Assembly (NCBI RefSeq): GCF_963677195.1 | Contig: NZ_OY781918.1 | Location: forward strand, 3,026,923 to 3,090,922 | Length of the DNA: 64,000 nucleotides | Origin: an uncultured Marinifilum sp. | GTDB taxonomy: Bacteria; Bacteroidota; Bacteroidia; Bacteroidales; Marinifilaceae | Reading direction: 5' to 3' | In this document: positions 37,537-46,485 of the stretch, piece by piece | Numbering within the stretch: the stretch's first letter is position 1 | How the letters are laid out: every line of letters starts with the position of its first letter | The notes under the pieces: generated by a model | Database searches by the model: none | Seen by the model: the letters and a program-made list of their open reading frames with translations, nothing else | Told to the model about the DNA's origin: nothing | Position numbers and translations under genes: made by a program

Positions 37537-38436
37537 CTAAAGTGCTAATGCAATGAAAGCAGCAGCTAACCTGCCAAAAGTATGTATCATTAATCCTTTT
37601 GTAGATCTGACTTTACTAGCTTTTTGAATATCTGTTTTTTCAATTAACCAATTGAATATTGCCTCAACAGGTTGCCTAATTCTAGATACTGCCGTTGAGA
37701 ATAAATTATCGGCAGCTTTAATTCTCTGTTTTATTACATCTGGCATTCCTTTTACCCCTTTGATTGGAGCAAGAGTCTGAGAGTTTTGATGTTTCAACAT
37801 ATTCTGGTTAAGCTCATTAATAAAGTATATTTTATCGCCAAAAAATGTTCTGTTCTCAATACCTGACCATGCTTCTTTAAAAACATTAACATCATTAACA
37901 GAAGCAGGAGTAAATAGTATTTGCTCAGGATGTGGCAATTTACCAATACGTCTGAAACCCAATAAATGCAGTTTCATACCATAATAATAAATACCTTTTG
38001 TCGAGCAGAATCCTTTATCTGTTATTTCTGTTGCAACTTTTCCAGAACGTTTGCCTGAACAGGTAATAATTGGCATTGAGTCCAATAAACTTTGATCCAG
38101 ACAACAATCTTCCGGCTGATAGTCTGACAAAAGTATTTCAACTAACCGGGCAAAAGCTCCACTTAGTTTATTAAGTCTGTTATTAAAGGCTTTATAGCCT
38201 ACTAACTTTGGAAACCATGATCTCAACCAGTCAGAAGCAAAACGGTGAATTTGTTTTACTTTTATATGCTCTTCATAGTGCATACAGTATAAATAAATGG
38301 TCATAATTTCTTGATCGGTAAATTCAGGTTTACTGTTATTACTGAATCTTTCACAATAAAATTGAAGTTCTTCAAACTTTTCGCAAACCAAAAAGTAAAT
38401 TCTTATTAACTTGTCGTCTTTATCCTTGGAAATCAT
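37537..38436 (-). CDS. IS982-family DDE transposase
   Basis: 299 aa, intact. The DDE core begins with CCLDQSLLDSMPIITCSGKR and continues through YYYGMKLHLLGF, FGDKIYF and a C-terminal Glu region (PVEAIFNWLIEKTDIQKASKVRSTKGL), typical of IS982 transposases. It is framed by 16-base inverted repeats at 37518 and 38545. No stop or frameshift is visible, so the element may still be mobile. Confidence 0.88.
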   Translation of the reverse strand: MISKDKDDKLIRIYFLVCEKFEELQFYCERFSNNSKPEFTDQEIMTIYLYCMHYEEHIKVKQIHRFASDWLRSWFPKLVGYKAFNNRLNKLSGAFARLVEILLSDYQPEDCCLDQSLLDSMPIITCSGKRSGKVATEITDKGFCSTKGIYYYGMKLHLLGFRRIGKLPHPEQILFTPASVNDVNVFKEAWSGIENRTFFGDKIYFINELNQNMLKHQNSQTLAPIKGVKGMPDVIKQRIKAADNLFSTAVSRIRQPVEAIFNWLIEKTDIQKASKVRSTKGLMIHTFGRLAAAFIALAL

Positions 38437-38544
38437 ATCTAATTGTCACTTCGAAACTGACCTCAAGATACTGATTTTCAAGGATTTAAACAAATATACT
38501 CCACTGATAATCAAGGATTTAACAAACTTTTTTTATTGTTTTTT

Positions 38545-38560
38545 AACTCTGGATTCGCAT
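38545..38560 (-). repeat. Right terminal inverted repeat of the IS element
   Basis: AACTCTGGATTCGCAT, the exact reverse complement of the left end. Confidence 0.85.
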
Positions 38561-38626
38561 ATCTAATTAATCTTGATTAAATTTTTGTATTAGATATATT
38601 CTAATACTTAGCTCCTGATAAAAAGT

Positions 38627-38634
38627 TATATTTG
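38627..38634 (+). promoter_or_regulatory. -7 box of the RNA methyltransferase gene
   Basis: TATATTTG, an exact TAnnTTTG match 24 bases before the ATG at 38659 and about 66 bases from the IS end. This supports the ATG over a TTG at 38632, which overlaps the box itself. Confidence 0.55.
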
Positions 38635-38658
38635 CGAACTAATATTATAATAGGGCTA

Positions 38659-39129
38659 ATGATTGATAATTTAGAACAGGGATTTTTTGGAATAGGAATT
38701 CAAAATGGTAAAACACCAGAAAACTTGGGCGTTTTATGGCGATCGGCACAGAATATGGGTGCTAGTTTTATTTTTACAGTTGGCAAACGCTATGCAAAAC
38801 AAGCTTGTGATACCCATAAAGCAACAGGTGCTATGCCTTATTTTCATTATGAAAATTTCGAAGACTTTTACGAGCACTTGCCTAAAGGAGCTGTTCTAGT
38901 TGGTGTAGAGCTTGATGAAAAAGCTGTACCATTGGAAGAATACAAGCATCCACGTAGGTGTGTTTATTTGTTGGGTGCAGAAGATCATGGCTTAACAAAA
39001 AATGCAATTGAAAAATCACACCATTTGGTAAAATTTGATACTCGTTTGAGTGTAAATGTTTCTGTGGCAGGCAGTATTATTATGTACGATCGTAATTTGA
39101 AAATAAAATTGGGAGAAACTCTCTACTAA
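38659..39129 (+). CDS. SpoU/TrmH-family RNA 2'-O-methyltransferase
   Basis: 156 aa from the ATG at 38659; an in-frame TTG at 38632 would overlap the promoter. The SPOUT trefoil-knot motifs are present: NLGVLWRSAQNMGA (motif 1, the NxGxxxRxA pattern), LLGAEDHGL (motif 2) and LSVNVSVAGSIIMYDR (motif 3). The protein methylates a ribose 2'-OH in tRNA or rRNA using SAM; the target nucleotide cannot be predicted here. Short, knot-only form. It is a single gene beside the IS element, and the IS does not break it. Confidence 0.88.
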   Translation: MIDNLEQGFFGIGIQNGKTPENLGVLWRSAQNMGASFIFTVGKRYAKQACDTHKATGAMPYFHYENFEDFYEHLPKGAVLVGVELDEKAVPLEEYKHPRRCVYLLGAEDHGLTKNAIEKSHHLVKFDTRLSVNVSVAGSIIMYDRNLKIKLGETLY

Positions 39130-39200
39130 TTTTAATTAAGTTTATAAGGTGCCGTTTATTAGTAAGTAAGAAGCTTAAGTGCTTGTTGTAAAGTTCTATA

Positions 39201-39590
39201 TTAGTTCACTTTCAACAAATGTATATCAAAAATAAGAACAGAACCAGCTGGTATTGACCCATAATCGGTGTTGCCATAAGCCAGATGAGAGGGGATAAGT
39301 AAAATTCCTTCTTCACCTTCTCTAAAATATTGAATTCCTTCGGTCCAGCCTTTAATAACATCGGCCAAATTAATTTCTAATTTTTCACTCTGGTCGAAAA
39401 TATTTCCATTGCTCAAATATCCAATATAGGCTATGGTAATATTCGAATTTTGCTTGGGATAAACACCTTCTCCTTTTTTATGAACAAGATAATACAATCC
39501 GGTCTCACTTTTTTGTGCATTTAGCTTATTGTTAGAAAGATATGATTTTATTTCTTCTTCGTTTTTTAATCTGTATTTCGGCTTTTTCAT
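39201..39590 (-). CDS. FKBP-type peptidyl-prolyl cis-trans isomerase
   Basis: 129 aa. The FKBP fold covers about residues 45-129: VYPKQNSNITIAYIGYLSNGNIFDQS, VIKGWTEGIQYFREGEEGILLIPSHLAYG, and IPAGSVLIFDIHLLKV. Active-site Tyr, Asp, Trp and Tyr positions look conserved. The start MKKPKYRLKNEEE shows no signal peptide, so it is probably cytoplasmic. It assists folding by proline isomerisation. It faces the methyltransferase gene tail to tail. Confidence 0.9.
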   Translation of the reverse strand: MKKPKYRLKNEEEIKSYLSNNKLNAQKSETGLYYLVHKKGEGVYPKQNSNITIAYIGYLSNGNIFDQSEKLEINLADVIKGWTEGIQYFREGEEGILLIPSHLAYGNTDYGSIPAGSVLIFDIHLLKVN

Positions 39591-39822
39591 TGAAATTGAA
39601 TTCTTTTAGCGATGAATATATTACAAATATTATAATTATATAGCTTACTTATAAATAATTGCTTGTAAATAGGAAACTAGCTGTTAATATATTTGAAAAG
39701 AAGAAATTTATTAAATGAGACAGACTTAGTTTATAACAGAGCAAAAAAAATAAAAAAGTCAGCATAAGAATGCTTGTTTTATAGTAAAAAATGCTTTGTT
39801 TTGTAGACTTAGATTTTAAAAT

Positions 39823-40344
39823 ATGAGTATAATGAGTAAGTATGTACGTTTAATAATTGCTGGAATTTTATTACCAGTATCTATTGTTCTTTTTTTTAAG
39901 GGATTAGTGACTTTAGGAGTATTGTTGGTCTTAATTTCGCTTTTGTTTGTTTTGTTACATTTTAAAAATGAGAAGAATCTTCTAGCTTTTTATTTTGTAA
40001 GAAAAAACAAGTTTGAAAAGGCAGGTAAAGTTTTAGGTCGGGTTAAAAGTCCAGAGAAAATGATAAAAAGCCAGGAAGCATATTTTTATTATTTGTCGGG
40101 ATTAATGGAGTCGCAGCAGCATAATAATTCTAAAGCTGAAAAATTATTTAAAAAAGCTTTAAAAACAGGCCTTCGAACAGATACTGATCAGGCTGTTTCT
40201 AAGTTGAATTTATCAGGAATATATTTATCACAACGTAATAAAAAACTATCTAAATACTATTTGCAAGAGGCTAAAAAGCAAGATAAACGAAAAATGCTGA
40301 CTGCACAGGTTAGAGAAATTGAAAATATGATGAAGCGTATTTAA
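39823..40344 (+). CDS. Small membrane-anchored TPR-like protein
   Basis: 173 aa. Two adjacent membrane helices at the N-terminus (about 10-25 and 28-48) precede a basic helical region with TPR-like periodicity (YFYYLSGLMESQQHNNSKAEKLFKKALKTG, then SKLNLSGIYLSQRNKKLSKYYLQEAKKQ). I do not recognise a named family. TPRs suggest a scaffolding or protein-binding role at the cytoplasmic face of the inner membrane. An internal ATG at 39832 is an alternative start. It is a single gene with its own terminator. Confidence 0.7.
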   Translation: MSIMSKYVRLIIAGILLPVSIVLFFKGLVTLGVLLVLISLLFVLLHFKNEKNLLAFYFVRKNKFEKAGKVLGRVKSPEKMIKSQEAYFYYLSGLMESQQHNNSKAEKLFKKALKTGLRTDTDQAVSKLNLSGIYLSQRNKKLSKYYLQEAKKQDKRKMLTAQVREIENMMKRI

Positions 40345-40656
40345 CTTTTAGTAAAATATTAAATTTCATAGAAAGGCTGTTCTAAAGGGGCAGTCTTTTT
40401 TTTATGTGTATTTAAAAACAGACTTAATCTTTGGATTGAAAATTTAAGTTTTAATTTAACTATAAAATACTAATAAAATTTGATTATGTTATTCTTTTTA
40501 ATAATTTTGAAAAGTTTAACCGCTAAATTATTAGAAGATCAATTATATATTAGCTTAACAGAAAATAGAATTTTACTATTAAAATTGTTAAGCTAGATCT
40601 GATGATGATTGCACTTATAATTATGATTTTATAACAATTCTTAAATATTATACCCA
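40345..40656. other. Intergenic region before the ABC operon
   Basis: 312 AT-rich bases. The left end holds the terminator below; no clear promoter box or other element is visible before the ABC ATPase. Confidence 0.5.
40371..40403 (+). terminator. Terminator after the TPR-like gene
   Basis: AAAGGCTG / CAGTCTTT (one G-U pair) with an 11-base loop and a long T-run. Confidence 0.75.
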
Positions 40657-41538
40657 ATGGAATTAATTATCGAGAACCTTACAAAGACCTATAGCAATGG
40701 AGTTAAGGCTTTGAATGATATTAATATAAAAATAGGAGCTGGTATGTTTGGTCTTTTAGGTCCGAATGGAGCTGGAAAGTCAACGCTTATGAGAACCATT
40801 GCTACTCTTCAGGAGGGTGATTCGGGAAAAATATTATTCGATGGTATTGATATAATGGAAGATAAAATGATGCTTCGTAATGGTTTAGGTTATCTACCAC
40901 AAACATTTGGTGTTTATCCAAAAATGTCGGCAGAAAATTTATTAATGCACTTTGCAGAACTTAAGGGAATCTCGAATAAACAGGAACGAAAAGAAATTGT
41001 TGAAGCGGTATTGGCGCAAACAAATCTTACCGATGCACGCAAGAAAAATGTAGCAGGATATTCGGGTGGAATGAAACAACGTTTTGGAATTGCTCAGCTT
41101 TTACTTAACAATCCTAAATTGATTATTGTTGATGAACCAACTGCCGGATTGGACCCTGCCGAACGTAGTCGTTTTCTTAATGTATTGCGTGAGATTGGAA
41201 CAAATCATATTGTTATTTTTTCTACTCACATTGTTGAGGATGTAAAAGAACTTTGTACTGATATGGCTATTATGAATGGAGGTTCAATTCTTACTCATCA
41301 AACACCCCGAAAGTCGGTAGACCAGTTGAAAGATAAAATGTGGACAAAGAGGATTGAACGAAGTGAATTCAATGAGCAAAAAGAAAAATATGAAGTTCTA
41401 TCGAGTAAGTTTAACGACGATAATAGTATGAATATTAATGTTTACTCCGAAACTCAGCCCGATGAATTGTTTAGCTCAAAAGAAGCCGATTTAGAAGATG
41501 TTTACTTTGTTACACTAAAAAACGGTAAGTTATCATGA
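40657..41538 (+). CDS. ABC transporter ATP-binding protein
   Basis: 293 aa. Walker A GPNGAGKST at residues 35-43, signature YSGGMKQR, Walker B LIIVDEPTAGLDP, and the switch His in FSTHIVED. The last ~75 residues are an extra domain after the nucleotide-binding core. ABC-2-type exporter ATPase by similarity. Its stop overlaps the start of the permease-peptidase gene by four bases (ATGA at 41535-41538), so the two proteins surely work together. Confidence 0.92.
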   Translation: MELIIENLTKTYSNGVKALNDINIKIGAGMFGLLGPNGAGKSTLMRTIATLQEGDSGKILFDGIDIMEDKMMLRNGLGYLPQTFGVYPKMSAENLLMHFAELKGISNKQERKEIVEAVLAQTNLTDARKKNVAGYSGGMKQRFGIAQLLLNNPKLIIVDEPTAGLDPAERSRFLNVLREIGTNHIVIFSTHIVEDVKELCTDMAIMNGGSILTHQTPRKSVDQLKDKMWTKRIERSEFNEQKEKYEVLSSKFNDDNSMNINVYSETQPDELFSSKEADLEDVYFVTLKNGKLS

Positions 41539-44500
41539 GTAAATTTATAACACTTTTTAAATTCGAAATAAAATACTGGTTTAAAAATCCAGCTACCTAT
41601 ATTTATTCCGCAGTTCTCCTAATTATTGCTACTTTAATAATGGCTGGTAGTCTTGGGGTATTCGATAGTAATACGGCTACCATGGCATCGGTGCGTTTGG
41701 CAAATTCTCCAATAGCATTATTTGGTAGTTTTGGGATTTTAACCTTGGGGTATTTTTTGCTTCCATCTATTGTTGGCGGATCTATAAATCGTGATTTTAG
41801 CTCCGAAATGCATTCCATTTTGTATTCGTATCCCTTTCATAAATCTGAATATATTTTGGCCAAATTCTTAAGTTCTATTGTTGTTACAATGGTAATTTTT
41901 ATGGTATTTGGTTTAGGTTTTTTAATTGCGCCTTTTTTGCCAGGTGTTAATCAGGAAATGCTCGGACCATTTCGTCCTTTAGCCTTTTTACAGATATATG
42001 GTTTAGTAGTATTACCTAATATTCTTCTTTTTGGTGCTATAGTGTTTGGTGTAATTACTTTTACAAGAAATCTGGGTGCTGGTTTTATTACCATGATTAT
42101 ATTGTTTATTGTTCAAGGAATTTCGCAGGATTTAATGAGTGAGCTCGACAGTAAAACACTGGCTGCTTTGCTTGATCCTTTTGGAGCCTCGGCAATGAAA
42201 AATGCAACCGAATATTGGAATGTAGCCGAGCGTAATACGAATTTATTGCCAATGGGAGGTTTGGTATTAATAAACCGCTTAATCTGGATTTCTGTTTCCG
42301 TTCTTGTTTTTGCATTTACATATTATAAATTTCAGTTTTCGCAGCATGCTTTAAGTTTTCGTTGGTTTTCTAAAAAAAGTGCAGTTGTAACCAAAGATAA
42401 TTTCAACAATCTTAGAGATATTAACCTTCCAAAGGTGACAATTGATAAAAGCTATAGCTGGAATTTAAAGTTGATGTGGAGCATGTCGATTATGAATTTT
42501 AAGTATATCATAAAATCGGTTCCATTTCTTGTACTTGTAGCTTTTGGAATTCTGTTTATGGTAATTGGACAAACAACAACAATGAATATTTATGGTACAA
42601 ATACTTATCCAACAACATGGAAAATGTTAATGATTCCAGGTTCTGTGTTTAACTTATTTCTGCTGTTAATTACTTTCTTATATTCAGGAATGCTTGTACA
42701 ACGCGAGCGTCGTGCAAAAATGTTCGAATTGGTCGATGTAACACATACACCAAACTGGGTGCAGTATTTTTCTAAATTTATTGCTCTTATTAAGGTGCAA
42801 GTTGTATTGTTAGGAGTTGTAATGTTTACTTGTATTAGTCTTCAAATTATCGATGGATACTATGTAATAGAACCTTTGCATTATATCCAGGAATTGTTTG
42901 TGTTTAATCTGCTTGATTTTATAGTGTGGGCAGCTTTAGCTATGTTTGTTCAATCGCTACTATCAAATTTTTATGTCGGATTTTTTATTCTGTTCATATT
43001 TATGATTGCGAGTCCATTTATCAGTAAACTGGGAATTGAACAACATATATTTAACTTTAACTCGGGACCTGGCATTGCCTATTCCGACATGAATGGTTTT
43101 GGTAGAAATGTTTCTGCTTATTTGTTTTATCGTTTGTATTGGTTATTTTTTGCCTCAGTATTATTAATGCTGGGTTTGGCGGTATGGCGCAGAGGTATTC
43201 GCGAAACAATTAAAATTCGTTTTCAAAGAGCCAAAGAAAATCTAACCCGAACATTATACACTTCGCTTACCATTTGTGCAATAGGATTTATTTTTATTGG
43301 TGGCTATATATATTGGTTCGATAATGTTAAATACGAACATAAAACATCTAAACAAAGTGAGCTGGATAGAGTAGAATGGGAGAAAAAATATAGCAAATAT
43401 TACAATATTGTACAGCCTCGTATTACCGATGTTAAGGTAGATGTGGATTTGTACCCAAAAACGCACGATTTAAAAGTTAACGGTCGTTATATTATAAAAA
43501 ATAAATCAAAAGAGGCGATAGATTCAGTTCATATTAACTATACCTATAAGAACACTTCTGTAGAGTTTTCTCGTACTGTTAATTTGGTGAGCGAGGATAC
43601 TGTGTTCCAATACAATATCTACAGACTCTCTCAGCCTTTAATGCCTGGAGACTCTTTGCAGCTTAGATTTACATTGAGTAATCAGGAAAATAATTTCTTA
43701 AGATACAATTCGCCAGTTTTAGCCAACGGAACGTTTTTTAATAATGGAGGTTTTCCATCCATTGGATATTCTCGTTCGGGCGAGTTAACAGATAATACGG
43801 TTCGTAAAAAATATGATTTGCCAAAACGTGATCGTATGGCACAACCAACCGACACATCGGCTTTGGGTAATACATACATTTCGAATTGTGCCGATTGGGT
43901 TAATTTTGAAACAACGGTGAGTACTACAGCCGATCAGATTGCCATTGCACCTGGTTATTTGCAGAAAAAGTGGGTGGAAGGTGATCGTGTATATTACCAT
44001 TATAAGATGGATAAACCAATTCTTAATTTTTATTCCTGGGTGTCGGGTAAGTATGAGGTGTATACCGATAAATATAAGGATGTTAATATTGAGATTTATT
44101 ACAATAAAGGTCACGATTATAATATTACCGATATGTCGGATGCGTTGAAAGCATCGCTTGAATATTATGGTAATAGTTATGGTCCATATCCTCACAAGCA
44201 AATACGTATCATAGAATTTCCACGAACCAAAGGAATGTTTGCACAATCATTTCCGAATACTATTCCATTTTCCGAAGCCATTGGATTTATAGCCAAAGAA
44301 GATAAATCGGATAAAGGAGCTATAAACTATGCATATCATGTAACTGCCCATGAAATGGCGCATCAGTGGTGGGCTCATCAGGTTATCGGAGCAAATGTTC
44401 AGGGAGCTACTTTAATGTCGGAAAGTTTGGCTGAATATTCTGCTATAAAAGTACTGGAGCAGAAATATCCGAAAACTAAAATTCGAAAATTTATGAGAGA

Positions 44501-45239
44501 AGAGCTTAATGGATATTTGAGAGGTAGAGGCGGAGAGAGTGATAAAGAAAGGGCATTGATGTATAATGAAAATCAGCAATATATTCATTACAACAAAGGA
44601 GCTGTGGCTATGTATGCTATTTCAGATTATATGGGACTCGATAATTTGAATAAAGCACTTAGCGAATATGTTTCGAATGTTGCATTTCAGGAGCCTCCAT
44701 ATACCACTTCGCTCGAATTTGTCGATTTAATGCATCGTTATATGCCCGATTCCCTAGATTATGTTATTACTGATATGTTAGAGACCATTACATTATTCGA
44801 TAATAAAGTAGATAGTGCTTATGTTAGCAAAACCGATGATGGTAAATATAAAATTGATTTTATTGTTGAAGCGGAAAAATATCGGCTTATTAAATCAGCA
44901 AAACCTAATACTAAAGAGTTTGAAGGCGATGATGTTAATGTTTCGATATCTATAAATAACGACAATAAAAAAGAAAAAGAGGAAAAACAATATGTGGATA
45001 TGAACGATTGGATTGATCTTGCTATTTTTGTTGAAGATGAAAATAAGGATGAGCAGGAGATATTGTTTAAAAAGGTTCACATTACCGCTAAAGAGAATAA
45101 GTTTTCTTTTGTTGTAGATAAAAAACCTAGTAGTGTTGGAATTGATCCATATCATAAATTAATCGATAGAAAGACTTCCGATAATACCGAAAAAGTGAAG
45201 GAAAAAGAAAATGTATCTGATACAAAAAAAACAGTTTAG
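41535..45239 (+). CDS. ABC-2-type permease fused to M1 metallopeptidase
   Basis: 1234 aa. Residues 1 to about 600 hold two sets of membrane helices resembling ABC-2 permease halves. From about 610 a periplasmic region begins with an M1 aminopeptidase-like N-domain, leading to the zinc site H939-E940-x-x-H943 (HEMAHQWW) and E963 in SESLAEYSA. The tail (about 1150-1234) is Lys/Glu-rich and low complexity. This fusion is known in Bacteroidota as ABC permease/M1 family aminopeptidase, but its substrate and biology are not established. The peptidase may trim exported or imported peptides beside the channel (inference). Translationally coupled to the ATPase. Confidence 0.9.
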   Translation: MSKFITLFKFEIKYWFKNPATYIYSAVLLIIATLIMAGSLGVFDSNTATMASVRLANSPIALFGSFGILTLGYFLLPSIVGGSINRDFSSEMHSILYSYPFHKSEYILAKFLSSIVVTMVIFMVFGLGFLIAPFLPGVNQEMLGPFRPLAFLQIYGLVVLPNILLFGAIVFGVITFTRNLGAGFITMIILFIVQGISQDLMSELDSKTLAALLDPFGASAMKNATEYWNVAERNTNLLPMGGLVLINRLIWISVSVLVFAFTYYKFQFSQHALSFRWFSKKSAVVTKDNFNNLRDINLPKVTIDKSYSWNLKLMWSMSIMNFKYIIKSVPFLVLVAFGILFMVIGQTTTMNIYGTNTYPTTWKMLMIPGSVFNLFLLLITFLYSGMLVQRERRAKMFELVDVTHTPNWVQYFSKFIALIKVQVVLLGVVMFTCISLQIIDGYYVIEPLHYIQELFVFNLLDFIVWAALAMFVQSLLSNFYVGFFILFIFMIASPFISKLGIEQHIFNFNSGPGIAYSDMNGFGRNVSAYLFYRLYWLFFASVLLMLGLAVWRRGIRETIKIRFQRAKENLTRTLYTSLTICAIGFIFIGGYIYWFDNVKYEHKTSKQSELDRVEWEKKYSKYYNIVQPRITDVKVDVDLYPKTHDLKVNGRYIIKNKSKEAIDSVHINYTYKNTSVEFSRTVNLVSEDTVFQYNIYRLSQPLMPGDSLQLRFTLSNQENNFLRYNSPVLANGTFFNNGGFPSIGYSRSGELTDNTVRKKYDLPKRDRMAQPTDTSALGNTYISNCADWVNFETTVSTTADQIAIAPGYLQKKWVEGDRVYYHYKMDKPILNFYSWVSGKYEVYTDKYKDVNIEIYYNKGHDYNITDMSDALKASLEYYGNSYGPYPHKQIRIIEFPRTKGMFAQSFPNTIPFSEAIGFIAKEDKSDKGAINYAYHVTAHEMAHQWWAHQVIGANVQGATLMSESLAEYSAIKVLEQKYPKTKIRKFMREELNGYLRGRGGESDKERALMYNENQQYIHYNKGAVAMYAISDYMGLDNLNKALSEYVSNVAFQEPPYTTSLEFVDLMHRYMPDSLDYVITDMLETITLFDNKVDSAYVSKTDDGKYKIDFIVEAEKYRLIKSAKPNTKEFEGDDVNVSISINNDNKKEKEEKQYVDMNDWIDLAIFVEDENKDEQEILFKKVHITAKENKFSFVVDKKPSSVGIDPYHKLIDRKTSDNTEKVKEKENVSDTKKTV

Positions 45240-45258
45240 CTACAATTGAAATAATCAT

Positions 45259-45298
45259 AAAAGGATGTCTGGATTAAGTTCCAAGACATCCTTTTTTA
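45259..45298 (+). terminator. Terminator of the ABC operon
   Basis: AAAGGATGTCTGG / CCAAGACATCCTTT with one bulge and a T-run, 20 bases after the permease-peptidase stop. Confidence 0.85.
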
Positions 45299-45380
45299 AT
45301 GCAAAAAATAGATTTATTAGAGCATGCTATCTTTTATAATAATATTTATAGATTTACATTGTGTTTAATAAATAATAAAT

Positions 45381-46038
45381 ATGAAAGCTTACCTAATTCT
45401 TTATTTCGTTCTTATTTCTGCATTTGCAAAAGCTCAATACTGGCTTCCTCAGTCGGCAGATGAAATAGTAAAACATAAATATTATAACTAAGCTATAACG
45501 AAGATGCAGAACAGGCAAATTGGTTTGCCTATAAATTAACAAGCCAAATGATACAGGGATCGGCTGTGCGAAAAAATAAATTTAAAGAAGATCCTGCTGT
45601 AAAAACCGGATCTGCAAAATTAATAGATTATAAGGGGTCTGGCTACGATAGAGGTCATCTTTGTCCGGCAGCAGCAATGAAGAATAGCAATTTGGCAATG
45701 AGCGAGAGTTTCTATATGAGTAATATGTCGCCTCAGGCACCAGCTTTTAATCGAGGAAAATGGAAAAGTCTGGAATCTAAAGTGCGAAAATTAACAATAG
45801 AAAACGATTCGCTTTATGTATTTCTGGACCTGTTTTCAAGGATAATAAAGGAGAGATTGGTCCCGATCATGTAATTGTATCAGGATATTATTTTAAGGTG
45901 ATTTATTTTCCACGTAAAAAGAAAACAATAGCTTATTTAATGCCCAATCGTAAAATTGAGAAAGAGATTAATACTTTTATTGTACCACTCGATAGCATAG
46001 AAAAAATTTCACATATCAATTTTCGTAATACTTTATAA
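45381..46038 (+). pseudogene. DNA/RNA non-specific endonuclease, two frameshifts
   Basis: Translation in three pieces recovers a secreted NUC1-type nuclease of about 220 aa. Frame 1 from the ATG at 45381 gives a signal peptide (MKAYLILYFVLISAFAKAQ) and YWLPQSADEIVKHKYYN, then a stop at 45489. A second frame picks up LSYNEDAEQANW and the catalytic motif DRGHLCPAAAM, then leaves the family near 45822. A third frame resumes SGPVFKDNKGEIGPDH and runs to TAA at 46038. Each break fits one missing base, near 45487 and in the T-run at about 45820. Either a decayed gene or uncorrected sequencing errors. Confidence 0.8.
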
Positions 46039-46485
46039 TTTGGGAGTATTTCTTTAATAATTGCACATTTATTTCAGGTTTATTGATAAAGAAAAAAGCA
46101 GTTAGTGCGAAGCTCAGCTTATTTTGCAACTGCGAAGTTAATTTCAGAAAATTTATAAAGATTTAAACTCAGAATATATCAAATCAGTAGTTCCAATAAA
46201 ATCGATAAAAATTTTTAGGATATCTAATAAATAATGTCGATTACCAGAATATTATTAATTCATGTAAATATGAGTTTACTGTGTTTTGTGTGCTAAATAT
46301 TCCAATTTGTATTAACAGGCTGTGTATATCGAATAAGGCTAAGCATTAAGTATTTTATAGTATACAATTTGAGCTTAAGAAAATAACTATACTTGTAAAT
46401 TCCCCCCTTTTTATAGCATCAAAATTTCTATATTGGATAATGTAATTTTTGTAATATGCACTTATAAAACTATTCTATCTATCCT
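46039..46485. other. Upstream region of the HTCS gene
   Basis: 447 AT-rich bases between the nuclease pseudogene and the HTCS gene. Its only notable feature is the C-run motif at 46393-46407. No further gene seen. Confidence 0.5.
46393..46407 (+). promoter_or_regulatory. TTGT/C-run motif upstream of the HTCS gene
   Basis: TTGTAAATTCCCCCC, 79 bases before the HTCS start. It resembles two copies before susC (50766-50794 and 50874-50900) and stands out in AT-rich DNA. Candidate HTCS autoregulatory site. Confidence 0.45.

Larger units (their letters stand above)
37511..38567 (-). mobile_element. IS982-family insertion sequence
   Basis: An element of about 1.04 kb with one transposase gene. The ends are perfect inverted repeats: ATGCGAATCCAGAGTT at 37518-37533 and its complement at 38545-38560. 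If the terminal AT pair belongs to the target, the flanks read ATATGTAAT (37511-37519) and ATATCTAAT (38559-38567), a 9-base duplication with one mismatch, suggesting an insertion that is not brand new. It landed between divergent genes and broke no recognisable coding sequence. Confidence 0.85.

Noticed and set aside
38632..38658. TTG start for the RNA methyltransferase
   Set aside because: It would begin inside the TAnnTTTG promoter box; the family motifs begin well after the ATG at 38659.
43254..44246. Minus-strand frames inside the permease-peptidase gene
   Set aside because: They are shadows of the plus-strand coding frame with no domain features.
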